Shown piece by piece: positions 7,879-16,228 of a DNA stretch of 64,000 nt. Position 1 is the stretch's first letter. Each line of letters begins with the position of its first letter. Under the pieces are notes generated by a model that saw only the letters and a list, made by a program, of their open reading frames with translations, made no database searches and was not told where the DNA came from. The stretch is taken from the NCBI RefSeq assembly GCF_016757965.1, contig NZ_JAEKIW010000006.1, positions 62,001 through 126,000 of the forward strand, read 5' to 3'. Made by a program: the position numbers and the translations under genes. The stretch comes from Archaeoglobus neptunius. Lineage in GTDB: Archaea > Halobacteriota > Archaeoglobi > Archaeoglobales > Archaeoglobaceae.

Positions 7879-8086
7879 CTCTAACCACCATGCTTACCAC
7901 TCACAATCTGCATGCTATGCCCATTTAAGTCTTACGATATACAATCTCTATCAAAAAATTATGGTTAAGTTGAACATTGAAACTGTTAAGTACAGGCACA
8001 TAATAATCATGACTCCGAGTTTCCTGACCATCAAAACACTGCACAGTAACCAAAAGAATTTAAAAAATAATAATTTTATTTCAGCT

Positions 8087-8977
8087 ATGGAGGAAGTTCT
8101 GCCAGGAGTCTATCTTGTAGATACCCTGAAATACGTTGAAAGTGGCGTCATCTCTGCATACGTGGTTAACTTCGAAAAGGCAGCCATAATTGACCCGGGC
8201 ACTGCCAAGGGTGCTCGGATAATACTGGATGAGATCAACCCGGAGTGGGCAGTGGAGTACATCTGTCCCACCCACATCCACATAGACCACGGTGGTGGTG
8301 CTGCAACTCTGGCAAAGGCCTTGGATGCGAAAGTGATCGTGCATCCAAAAGGTGCTAGACATATTATCAACCCGGAAAAATTGTGGAAAGCATCCAAAGC
8401 TGTTCTTGGTGAGGTTGCAGAGATCTACGGTAGACCGGAGCCCTTGGAGAGGGAAAAGGTGATTGCTGTTGAAGATGGCGAAGAGTTGGACCTTGGTGGA
8501 GAGGTCATTAAAATCCTCCACGCTCCGGGGCATGCTCCACACATGCTGGTTTACTACCTAAAGAAATTGAAGGCCCTCTTCCCGGCAGATGCTGTCGGAA
8601 TGTACTTCGACGGTGTTGTTTTCCCACTAAGTCCACCAATATTCGATGCAAATGCAGCGTTAAACACACTGGAAAGACTTAAAAAGCTGAAAATAGACTA
8701 TGTTGCCTTCACGCACTACGGTGTGGTTGAGGGAAAATGGCCTGTTGAAAAAGCATACGAAAAAATTACGCAGTGGATGGAACTTGCAAGAGAAACTATT
8801 TCTCAGGGAGGAGATGTTGAAGACTACGTAAGCAGGCTAAGAAAAGAAGACGAAGACGTGGAAAGACTCTTCCAGATTCTCTCGAAAAAACCAATAGCTA
8901 TAAGCTTCATCTATACCTCTGCCAATGGAATGCTGGATGCAGCAAAGAGGGAGGTGGAATCAGATGAACAAACTTAA
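8087..8977 (+). CDS. Metallo-beta-lactamase-fold hydrolase
   Basis: This 296-residue protein carries the zinc motif THIHIDHGGG (HxHxDH, about residues 61-68), the later histidines in APGHAPHML and the aspartate in FPADAVG, plus a terminal histidine in FTHYG. It belongs to the broad hydrolase/glyoxalase-II-like group; the substrate is unknown. The start is taken at ATG 8087 (MEEVLPGVYLVDT), where the family begins. The open frame upstream to 7778 is not conserved-looking. It overlaps the following Fe-S gene by 14 bases, so they probably act together. An AT-rich stretch at 8055-8080 contains a likely promoter. Confidence 0.85.
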   Translation: MEEVLPGVYLVDTLKYVESGVISAYVVNFEKAAIIDPGTAKGARIILDEINPEWAVEYICPTHIHIDHGGGAATLAKALDAKVIVHPKGARHIINPEKLWKASKAVLGEVAEIYGRPEPLEREKVIAVEDGEELDLGGEVIKILHAPGHAPHMLVYYLKKLKALFPADAVGMYFDGVVFPLSPPIFDANAALNTLERLKKLKIDYVAFTHYGVVEGKWPVEKAYEKITQWMELARETISQGGDVEDYVSRLRKEDEDVERLFQILSKKPIAISFIYTSANGMLDAAKREVESDEQT

Positions 8978-9965
8978 ATTTGATCCTGACCTCTGTTTGA
9001 ACTGCGACACATACAATTGCCTGACCAGATGCATAAACCTGAACTACGACTTCGATTCAGCAAAGGAGGAGAGGACTAAGATTGCTAAGGGAGAGCTCAG
9101 CAGGCTGCTGGAGGAGTGTTACACCTGCTACGGGTGTGAGGAGTACTGCCCCCACAACAACCATCCCTTCTACCGAATTGTCGAACTGCAGGAGCAGTAT
9201 GGCGTCAAAAAACTCGGCGATGCTACCCTGAAAGCCCTGATAGAGAGGTACGACGTTAGCGGGGAATTCATACCTAAGAAGGTCGGCGGAAAATTCGTGC
9301 ACATCTGTCTGTTTCCCGAAGCAAAGGAGATCGTTCAGAGCAAACTTTTTGACGGTTACGAGATCATCAGGGGGAGGCACGTTTTCTGCAATATGCTCTA
9401 CCTGCACTACGGGCTTGTGTCTGTGATACTGGAAAGAGCTGAAAGAACCATATCCAATCTGGAAAAACTGGGGGCTGAGGAGATAGTCATGTACCACGAT
9501 GAATGCTACGCCTTCTACGAGTCCTTTGCAAAGGCCTACGGTATCGACGTGCCTTTTAACTACATCCATTACTTTGACCATCTGTATCGAAGACTGGAAG
9601 AAATGAATGCCAGAGAGCTTGGAATAAAGGTGGCATATCAGCGCAACTGCTCCAACAGACTGATCCCGGAAACTGACAGGACACTGGACAAAATTTTTGA
9701 ACTTATCGGCGTTGAGAGGGTTGACAGAGAGTACGACAGAGAAGGGGCGATGTGCTGCGGTGCAGCCTTTATACTGGCAGGAAAATCTGAGCTTGCTGAA
9801 GAACTCCAGAGGAAGAACATTCAGGACATGGTGAATTCGGGGGCAACGCATGTTGTTTTCAACTGCCCGATGTGCTACACCACCCTTGCGGATAAGGTGA
9901 GGGCCAAAGGGCTTGAACCGCTGATGGTTGTGGACCTCTGCAGGATGGCAATTGGAGAGGTGTAG
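8964..9965 (+). CDS. Fe-S protein with two CCG domains (HdrD/GlcF-like)
   Basis: This 333-residue protein resembles heterodisulfide reductase D or glycolate oxidase iron-sulfur subunits. The N-terminus holds cysteine sets: CLNCDTYNCLTRC (residues 9-21) and CYTCYGCEEYCP near 52-61. The later part has two cysteine-rich segments ending in AMCCGAAF and FNCPMCYTTL, the CCG-domain pattern that binds a non-cubane [4Fe-4S] or other cofactor. The start is ATG 8964 with ribosome site GGAGGTGG. It overlaps the MBL-fold gene by 14 bases. The redox partner is unknown; electron transfer at the membrane or with a flavoprotein is inferred. Confidence 0.85.
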   Translation: MNKLKFDPDLCLNCDTYNCLTRCINLNYDFDSAKEERTKIAKGELSRLLEECYTCYGCEEYCPHNNHPFYRIVELQEQYGVKKLGDATLKALIERYDVSGEFIPKKVGGKFVHICLFPEAKEIVQSKLFDGYEIIRGRHVFCNMLYLHYGLVSVILERAERTISNLEKLGAEEIVMYHDECYAFYESFAKAYGIDVPFNYIHYFDHLYRRLEEMNARELGIKVAYQRNCSNRLIPETDRTLDKIFELIGVERVDREYDREGAMCCGAAFILAGKSELAEELQRKNIQDMVNSGATHVVFNCPMCYTTLADKVRAKGLEPLMVVDLCRMAIGEV

Positions 9966-10025
9966 ACATCTCTCACTTTTTAAGAGAATGACTCCATCTG
10001 TCCACCCAAGTTTCACAAGATCTCC

Positions 10026-10036
10026 AAAAAAAAAAA
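10026..10036 (-). terminator. Oligo-T terminator for the 4-hydroxybutyryl-CoA dehydratase gene
   Basis: Eleven consecutive A on the plus strand give an oligo-T on the minus strand 35 bases after the stop of the dehydratase gene. This is the simple archaeal terminator signal. Confidence 0.6.
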
Positions 10037-10070
10037 CACGGTAAAATCTCTTCCTGAATTGGTTCGGGAT

Positions 10071-11483
10071 TCAGAGGTTCAAACACTCTCTTACAGCCTC
10101 CTCTTTATCCTTTATGTCCATGATAAACCTTAGTGTGATGAGAGCTGCTGCCGGAGAGCCACCACCATGGATAGCCCCTACAAGATGTGATGATGTTGCC
10201 CAGAACTCGATGAACTTCACGAGCTTCATTCTCTGTTCGACCGTAAATTTTTCACTCGCGGAAAGGTATTTTCCAACTTTATCTCCGATCTCCCCTTTCA
10301 TGTCAAACTCTGATGGTGATGTCCCTATTATACCTCCAGATATGTCAATCAGGTTTACAAGCGATTTTGTAAACCCTTCAACACCTATTATCTTCCCGGC
10401 ATTGGCCATTAGCTGATTCGGATGCCAGATGTCATATGCATTGTAACCTTTGACTGCTGCTCCTGCTGCTATTCCAAAAGCTGCCTCGCTTACAGCCACC
10501 ATTTCGGCTATCCTCTGCTGTAAAACCGCAACCCCTTCAAGACCGTTCGCCTTAAGCATCAGACTGGCTGCCCCTGCCATCGAATCTATGAATCCTGCCT
10601 TGCATGCAGCACCGACACATCTGTGGGAGGATGCAAAGTAGTTAAGAACATCTCTTGTGGCCCTTAGATCTTCGAAAATGAATACCCTCTCCCACGGAAT
10701 GAATACATTGTCGAATATAACCATGCAGGTTGTCCTGTCACCGTACCTGATGTTTCCCGGTTCGAACTCCCCGCCTTCCCTCTGCTTTGCCTGCACTCCC
10801 GTGTTCTGTATCACATACTTTATTCCTTCATCCTCGGGTGTTGCCGCAAAAACAATTGCAAACTCCTCCTCACCCTGTTTGAATGTTTGAGTGGGGAGTA
10901 CAAAGTTAATGTCTGCCGCAAAGGCACCACTTTGTGCAATTTTAGCTCCACTGACAACAATCCCATCTTCTCTTTTCTCAACTACATGCATGAACTTTTC
11001 TCTTTGTTCGGCTGGTCTTTTACTCCTGTCTCCTTTGACATCAGTGAGAGCTGCAGTGCAGGCATAGTCCTTCTTCTGAATCTCCTTCAGCAACTTCAGG
11101 AATCTCTTGTGGTAATCTGTCCCCTCCCTTTCATCCAGCGCTTTCGTCGCAGGGTAGATTGCGTTAATGGCATCACAGCCCGTACAGCGATAGTTGCAGG
11201 TGGCGAGTTTTTTACTGAGCTCTCTCTGGTAATCATACCTCGCTATCAAATCCTCTGGAGTTTTATTAACGCAGTTCAGCCTGTTCACCTTCTCTCCAAC
11301 TAGTTCTGAATAAGGTGAGTACTCCTCTCTGAGTTTTGCAAGCTCGAAGGTGTAGGCAAAGGCATTAACGGTTGGCCTTATATTCGGATGGTCAACGAAG
11401 TTCTCAACCTTTTTCCCAAGAACGTATATCTCCCTCTCATACCCCCTCAAACGCTCAATGTAGTCTTCCCCCGATATCAGCAT
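10071..11483 (-). CDS. 4-hydroxybutyryl-CoA dehydratase/vinylacetyl-CoA isomerase family
   Basis: This 470-residue flavoprotein belongs to the HpaB/4-hydroxyphenylacetate-3-monooxygenase superfamily. It keeps the four [4Fe-4S] ligands of the dehydratase: C96 and C100 (TCNYRC) and H287 and C294 (SSHRCVGAAC). The spacing agrees with C99, C103, H292 and C299 of the clostridial enzyme. It should therefore dehydrate 4-hydroxybutyryl-CoA to crotonyl-CoA rather than hydroxylate phenols. In Archaeoglobus it could serve C4-acid degradation or fermentation. ATG 11483 has ribosome-like GAGGTGATT just upstream. It is transcribed alone. Confidence 0.85.
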   Translation of the reverse strand: MLISGEDYIERLRGYEREIYVLGKKVENFVDHPNIRPTVNAFAYTFELAKLREEYSPYSELVGEKVNRLNCVNKTPEDLIARYDYQRELSKKLATCNYRCTGCDAINAIYPATKALDEREGTDYHKRFLKLLKEIQKKDYACTAALTDVKGDRSKRPAEQREKFMHVVEKREDGIVVSGAKIAQSGAFAADINFVLPTQTFKQGEEEFAIVFAATPEDEGIKYVIQNTGVQAKQREGGEFEPGNIRYGDRTTCMVIFDNVFIPWERVFIFEDLRATRDVLNYFASSHRCVGAACKAGFIDSMAGAASLMLKANGLEGVAVLQQRIAEMVAVSEAAFGIAAGAAVKGYNAYDIWHPNQLMANAGKIIGVEGFTKSLVNLIDISGGIIGTSPSEFDMKGEIGDKVGKYLSASEKFTVEQRMKLVKFIEFWATSSHLVGAIHGGGSPAAALITLRFIMDIKDKEEAVRECLNL

Positions 11484-11613
11484 CCAATCACCTCGTTTAA
11501 TTCTGATAATCAGGGATCTTTAAAAGAATTGCTATTTTTAAATCATAAAAATAGGTATGTTTGAAATTTTGCGTTCATCCAGGCTTTTCATCTACCAGTT
11601 TTGTGGTGTGAAG

Positions 11614-12621
11614 TCAAACGCTTGTGAGCTCTCTCAGCACAGCCTCCTCAATATAGCCCGGTAGAGGTATAACCCCATTAAATTCCTCCCTTTTGAGGTG
11701 GTTGAGTGCCAGTATGGCCGCTGCAAATGTGCGATCCATCACCTCCATCGGCGTACCATTTCCGATTGCAAGATTCGCTGCATATCCGCTTGCTGCTATG
11801 TAGTACCTTTTACCTGCGAACTCATAGGCTGTGATGTCTCCATACTCTGCCACAACCTTTCCGGCCGGAGAAATCTCCCTCTCCGCCCCGAGATTCATGA
11901 GGATCGCACCATCTCTGATCGCCCTCAGCTCTTCTTCGCCGATACACTTGGGTGAACCGGTGCAGGTTACGATTATATCCGCATCCAGGTCTTCCGAAAC
12001 CTCATACCCCCCGTACAGTGCCTCAATCCTTCTTCTGGCAGAACTATCCCACACACTGACCTCACACCCAACAGACCTCAGCAGCTCAGCACATCCCTCC
12101 CCAACTCTCCCGTATCCTATTATCTTAACTTTTTTGCCCGGAAGAAATACATTCAACCTCATCAGGGCATCTAAGAGTCCGAAGGCCGTTCCGTATCGGT
12201 TCTCACCGATGCCCTTCAATGTTGACGAGTCGAGAGAAATTCCCTTTACCTCCACTTTCAGCCTTTTGAGATAATCTTCCCCGGTCTTTGTGAGTTCCAC
12301 GACATTCACTTTTGTTTTCCCGGCTTTTTCTGCAACTCTGGATAGAACGGCAGCACAATCCAGAAAGAACTTGGCCTTCACAGCCTCTCTCTTTCTTACG
12401 ATCTTAACACCTCTCTCCTCAAGCCACCTCACAGCATCGGGCTTGGTTGACTGCTCGTCGAGCTTTGCTGGGAGAACGTTCGTGTATGTTGAGAGCTCGT
12501 ATATTAAGCAGGCACTTTTGTATTCAAGAGGGATGCAGATGGCGACCTCTTCAACTTCAATTTCCCTTGCAAATTTTTTAATGAGCTTCATCCTATCGTA
12601 ATACCATCCAAGTCCTATCAC
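11614..12621 (-). CDS. S-adenosylhomocysteine hydrolase-like NAD-binding protein
   Basis: This 335-residue protein has an adenosylhomocysteinase-type architecture: an N-terminal region with ENRYGTAFGLLDALMR (residues about 142-157) and a Rossmann domain with KIIGYGRVGEGCAELLRSVG near 168-187. Then come VTCTGSPKCIG and a C-terminal ILALNHL. True archaeal enzymes are near 400 residues, and the N-terminal substrate domain here is shortened and diverged. It may therefore act on a related compound or be a pathway variant. The start is GTG 12621, preceded by AGGAGAAA. It stands alone between the dehydratase and the nucleoside importer operon. Confidence 0.7.
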   Translation of the reverse strand: MIGLGWYYDRMKLIKKFAREIEVEEVAICIPLEYKSACLIYELSTYTNVLPAKLDEQSTKPDAVRWLEERGVKIVRKREAVKAKFFLDCAAVLSRVAEKAGKTKVNVVELTKTGEDYLKRLKVEVKGISLDSSTLKGIGENRYGTAFGLLDALMRLNVFLPGKKVKIIGYGRVGEGCAELLRSVGCEVSVWDSSARRRIEALYGGYEVSEDLDADIIVTCTGSPKCIGEEELRAIRDGAILMNLGAEREISPAGKVVAEYGDITAYEFAGKRYYIAASGYAANLAIGNGTPMEVMDRTFAAAILALNHLKREEFNGVIPLPGYIEEAVLRELTSV

Positions 12622-12740
12622 GCAGATTTCTCCTGTTTGAAATTATATATTTATTTTTTGAGAGTTCATGCGGGATTGAAAGACTTTAAAAATTCAGAGG
12701 TCGGGCTGGGTTTAAGACTGTTCAACTGAGGTGGTAGCAG

Positions 12741-14249
12741 TTGGAAACACTGCTTGAAATGAAGAACATAGTAAAAAGATTCGGAGATGTCACAGCCAAT
12801 GATCATGTGAACCTCAGAGTGAAAAAAGGAGAGATACACGGTCTTTTGGGTGAAAATGGGGCGGGCAAGACCACGCTGATGAATATCCTTTTTGGACTTT
12901 ATCGGCCGGATGAAGGGGAGATGATTTTTGAAGGTCGCCGAGTGGAGTTCAGGAGTCCCAGAGACGCAATCTCTGCTGGAATTGGGATGGTGCACCAGCA
13001 TTTCATGCTCGTCCCCAGGATGACTGTCCTCCACAACCTGATTCTGGGCTATAAAACTCCTTCTGACCCTCTAATCGACGAGAAGTGGGTGGAGAGAAGG
13101 GTTGAAAGGTTGTCGGGAAAATACGGTATCAGCATTCCGCTCTATGAGAGGATAATGGACCTCAGTGTGGGGGAAGAGCAGAGGGTTGAGATTCTGAAAG
13201 CCCTGTTCAGAGACGTTAAACTCCTCATCCTCGACGAGCCCACAGCGGTTTTAACCCCGCCCGAAGTCCAGAGTCTGTTTTCGGCTTTGAGATCCATGAC
13301 TGAAGAAGGTTTAACTGTCATATTCATCACACACAAGCTTAAAGAGGCGTTAACCATAACCGATCGGATAACTGTACTCAGAAAAGGCAAAAACGTAGGA
13401 ACGGTTGAAACCGCAAAAACCAATGAAAGAGAGCTGGCAAAAATGATGGTTGGCAGAGAGGTCGTTATGAAAGTGGAAAAGCCATCTGTTGAGATTGGCG
13501 ATGTGGTTCTCAAAGTTCAGAATCTGTGGGTAAGGGACGATCGTGGACTTTTCGCCGTCAGAGGTGTGAGTTTCACAATCAGAGAGGGCGAAATTTTGGG
13601 CATTGCTGGTGTTTCTGGCAACGGTCAGAGGGAGCTTGAAGAGGCAATAGCGGGTATCAGGAAAGTGCACAGAGGAAGTATTTTTCTTTACAATAGAGAA
13701 ATAACCAGCTCGTCCGACAGATCTCAAATCGCATACATACCTGAGGACAGGATTGGTGTTGGCCTAGCCCCCTCACTCACGGTAATGGAAAATTTAATGC
13801 TGAAGGACTTCAAAAAGTACCGCCGAGGTTTCTCTCTGAATTTTGATGAAATGGAAAGGGTGGCTGAGAGGCTGATTGAAGAATTCTCCGTGAAAACCCC
13901 TTCGGTGCACGTGCCTGCAAGCACGCTTTCTGGTGGAAATATTCAGAGGCTAATCTTGGCCAGAGAGTTCTCCAGAAAACCGAAGGTAATAATTGCGTCT
14001 CAGCCCACAAGAGGTCTGGATATAGCCGGGATTGAGTACGTAAGAACCAGACTTATTGAAAGTGCCAGAAATGGCTGCGCAATCCTTTTAATTTCCGAGG
14101 ATCTTGACGAAATATTCCAGCTGAGCGATAGAATAGCCGTAATGTATGAGGGTGAGATAAAGAAGATATTTTCGAGAAATGAGGCAAGATATGAAACCGT
14201 GGGATATCTGATGGCTGGAGGAGCAGAGACCGGGGAGGTTGCTGCATGA
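12741..14249 (+). CDS. Nucleoside ABC importer, double ATPase subunit (YufO/NupA-like)
   Basis: This 502-residue protein contains two ABC cassettes. The first has Walker A GENGAGKTTL (about residue 38), signature LSVGEEQR and Walker B LLILDEPTAV. The second, from about residue 250, has a degenerate Walker A (GVSGNGQREL), signature LSGGNIQR and IIASQPTRGLD, as in the sugar and BMP-type importers. The start is TTG 12741 with GAGGTGG six bases before it. It heads a four-gene operon with two permeases and a substrate-binding lipoprotein; genes overlap by 4 bases. Nucleoside uptake is inferred from the family. Confidence 0.92.
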   Translation: METLLEMKNIVKRFGDVTANDHVNLRVKKGEIHGLLGENGAGKTTLMNILFGLYRPDEGEMIFEGRRVEFRSPRDAISAGIGMVHQHFMLVPRMTVLHNLILGYKTPSDPLIDEKWVERRVERLSGKYGISIPLYERIMDLSVGEEQRVEILKALFRDVKLLILDEPTAVLTPPEVQSLFSALRSMTEEGLTVIFITHKLKEALTITDRITVLRKGKNVGTVETAKTNERELAKMMVGREVVMKVEKPSVEIGDVVLKVQNLWVRDDRGLFAVRGVSFTIREGEILGIAGVSGNGQRELEEAIAGIRKVHRGSIFLYNREITSSSDRSQIAYIPEDRIGVGLAPSLTVMENLMLKDFKKYRRGFSLNFDEMERVAERLIEEFSVKTPSVHVPASTLSGGNIQRLILAREFSRKPKVIIASQPTRGLDIAGIEYVRTRLIESARNGCAILLISEDLDEIFQLSDRIAVMYEGEIKKIFSRNEARYETVGYLMAGGAETGEVAA

Positions 14250-15253
14250 AACTGAAGTACCTCAGCCCAGTGGTGTCGATAACAGCCTCGCTTGTTCTTG
14301 TAGGCATCATGCTGGCCCTAATCGGCATAAATCCCATCCAGGCCTACAGCGTAATGGTGATGAAATCATTCGGGTCAAAGTTTGGCCTGGCAGAACTCTG
14401 CGTGAAGACCACTCCCATAATTCTAACCGGCCTTGCAGTTGCAATACCACTCAGAGCCGGATTATGGAACATAGGAGCGGAGGGGCAGCTTTACATGGGA
14501 GCCTTTGCCGCCAGCATTGTGGCGCTTAAGCTTCAGGTCCCAGCTCCTTTAATGCTGCCAACCATGTTTCTGGCCTCCGCCATCATGGGTGCTGCTTGGG
14601 CTGCCATACCGGGCTTTCTCAAAGCGAGGTTTGACCTAAATGAGATCATATCCACACTCCTGCTCAACTACGTTGCAATTTACTGGGTTGAGTATTTAGT
14701 TTATGGACCGCTGAGAGGTAAGGAAGTATACAACTTCCCCTATTCGGACCTGTTTGTTGACTCTGCTCTCCTTCCAAGGTTTTTTGGAACCCGCTTTCAT
14801 CTGGGAGTGTTCATCGCCATCCTCATCGCGATTGTGATCTACTATATCATCACAAAAACGGATTTCGGTTTTGCCATCAAAGTAGTCGGAGCGAACCCAA
14901 AAGCTGCAGATTACGCTGGGATAAGCAGACAAAGAACAATACTCTACGCCATGATGCTTGGCGGAGCAATTGCCGGAATAGCCGGAATGATTGAGGTTAG
15001 CGGGATACATCTCAGGCTGAGACCCGGAATATCCACTGGATACGGATATGCAGGAATTCCCGTTGCCCTGCTTGCAGGAGGCAATCCTCTGCTTGTAATG
15101 CTATCTGCATCGCTGTTTGGATTTCTGTATGTCGGTGGCTCCGCCCTGCAGACGACCTACTCAATCCCGGTTTCGATAGTTTACGTCTTTCAGGCACTCA
15201 TAGTTCTCTTCATCATTGGTGGAGACTCACTGGCCAGAAGGAGGGATGTATGA
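14246..15253 (+). CDS. Nucleoside ABC importer, permease (YufP-like)
   Basis: This 335-residue membrane protein has about eight to ten spans and belongs to the BPD_transp_2 family. The family segment RAGLWNIGAEGQLYMG lies near residues 73-88 and an EAA-like loop (VVGANPKAADYAGIS) near 215-230. It overlaps the ATPase gene by 4 bases and the next permease by 4 bases, so the operon is tightly coupled. It pairs with the following gene product to form the translocation pore. Confidence 0.92.
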   Translation: MKLKYLSPVVSITASLVLVGIMLALIGINPIQAYSVMVMKSFGSKFGLAELCVKTTPIILTGLAVAIPLRAGLWNIGAEGQLYMGAFAASIVALKLQVPAPLMLPTMFLASAIMGAAWAAIPGFLKARFDLNEIISTLLLNYVAIYWVEYLVYGPLRGKEVYNFPYSDLFVDSALLPRFFGTRFHLGVFIAILIAIVIYYIITKTDFGFAIKVVGANPKAADYAGISRQRTILYAMMLGGAIAGIAGMIEVSGIHLRLRPGISTGYGYAGIPVALLAGGNPLLVMLSASLFGFLYVGGSALQTTYSIPVSIVYVFQALIVLFIIGGDSLARRRDV

Positions 15254-16197
15254 TGGAGCCTCTAATAGCTGGCAGCAGCTTTATTGCATCCCTGATTGCA
15301 TCTTCGATAAGAGCAGGAACACCATTGCTCTATGCAACGATAGGTGAAACTATAACAGAAAGAAGTGGTGTCCTCAATCTGGGTCTCGAGGGAGTCATGA
15401 TCGTTGGGGCCTTCACCGGTTTTGCTGTGAGCCTCATAACCGGAAATCCATGGCTGGGAGTTCTGTTTGCAGGTATTGCGGGTATGATGATGGCAGCCAT
15501 TCACGCCTTCTTTGCCGTAACGTTGAAAGCTGATCAGTCCGTTACGGGTTTGATGCTCGTTCTGCTTGGTCTGGGAATTACGGGGTTCTTTGGCAGAAAC
15601 TTCATAGGTCAGGTTGCCACCTACATTGAACCTGTCAGGATTCCCTATCTCTCCACCCTGCCCTTTGTCGGTGAGGCCTTTTTCAGCCACGACCCTCTCG
15701 CCTATCTCGCAATTCTCCTGACTTTTCTCTCCTGGTTCTTCCTCTTCAGAACCAGATACGGTCTCGAAATAATAGCATCGGGCGAGAATCCGGAGGCTGC
15801 AGACACACTTGGCATAAACGTAGACAGAGTCAGATTCTTCTCCACGCTTGCTGGTGGATTCCTTACAGGTATTGCAGGAGCGTACCTCAGTCTCGCCTAC
15901 GCCAAGCTCTGGACCGAAGGGATGACTGCCGGGAGAGGGTGGATCTGTCTGGCCCTTGTCATATTCAGCGGGTGGATGCCTCAGAGGGCAATATTCGGGG
16001 CTTATCTTTTCGGTGGACTGGATGTACTGTCCTTCAAGCTTCAGGCAGTGGGCTTTGGTCTGTCCTACCACCTGCTGAAGATGATCCCATACGTCGTAAC
16101 GATAGCAGTACTGCTCTTTAGCGTGGCAAGGAAAAGGGGGGCCTTTGGAGCGCCTGCATCTCTTGGAATACCGTACATAAGAGGAAGCAAACAGTAA
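15250..16197 (+). CDS. Nucleoside ABC importer, permease (YufQ-like)
   Basis: This 315-residue membrane protein carries the second permease signature: ERSGVLNLGLEGVM (residues about 37-50) and the EAA-like loop ASGENPEAADTLGIN near 178-192. ATG 15250 and ATG 15253 are adjacent candidate starts; the first overlaps the previous gene by 4 bases. Together with the preceding permease and ATPase it makes a complete inner-membrane complex. The substrate-binding lipoprotein follows after 31 bases. Confidence 0.92.
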   Translation: MMEPLIAGSSFIASLIASSIRAGTPLLYATIGETITERSGVLNLGLEGVMIVGAFTGFAVSLITGNPWLGVLFAGIAGMMMAAIHAFFAVTLKADQSVTGLMLVLLGLGITGFFGRNFIGQVATYIEPVRIPYLSTLPFVGEAFFSHDPLAYLAILLTFLSWFFLFRTRYGLEIIASGENPEAADTLGINVDRVRFFSTLAGGFLTGIAGAYLSLAYAKLWTEGMTAGRGWICLALVIFSGWMPQRAIFGAYLFGGLDVLSFKLQAVGFGLSYHLLKMIPYVVTIAVLLFSVARKRGAFGAPASLGIPYIRGSKQ

Positions 16198-16228
16198 AAT
16201 TTATCTCTAATTTCAGACCTCTGAAAGT

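Noticed and set aside
7778-8086. Upstream extension of the MBL-fold hydrolase frame.
   Set aside because: The family begins at MEEVLPGVYL (ATG 8087), and the extension overlaps the region of the convergent membrane-protein gene. The 208 bases from 7879 to 8086 contain no other recognisable gene.
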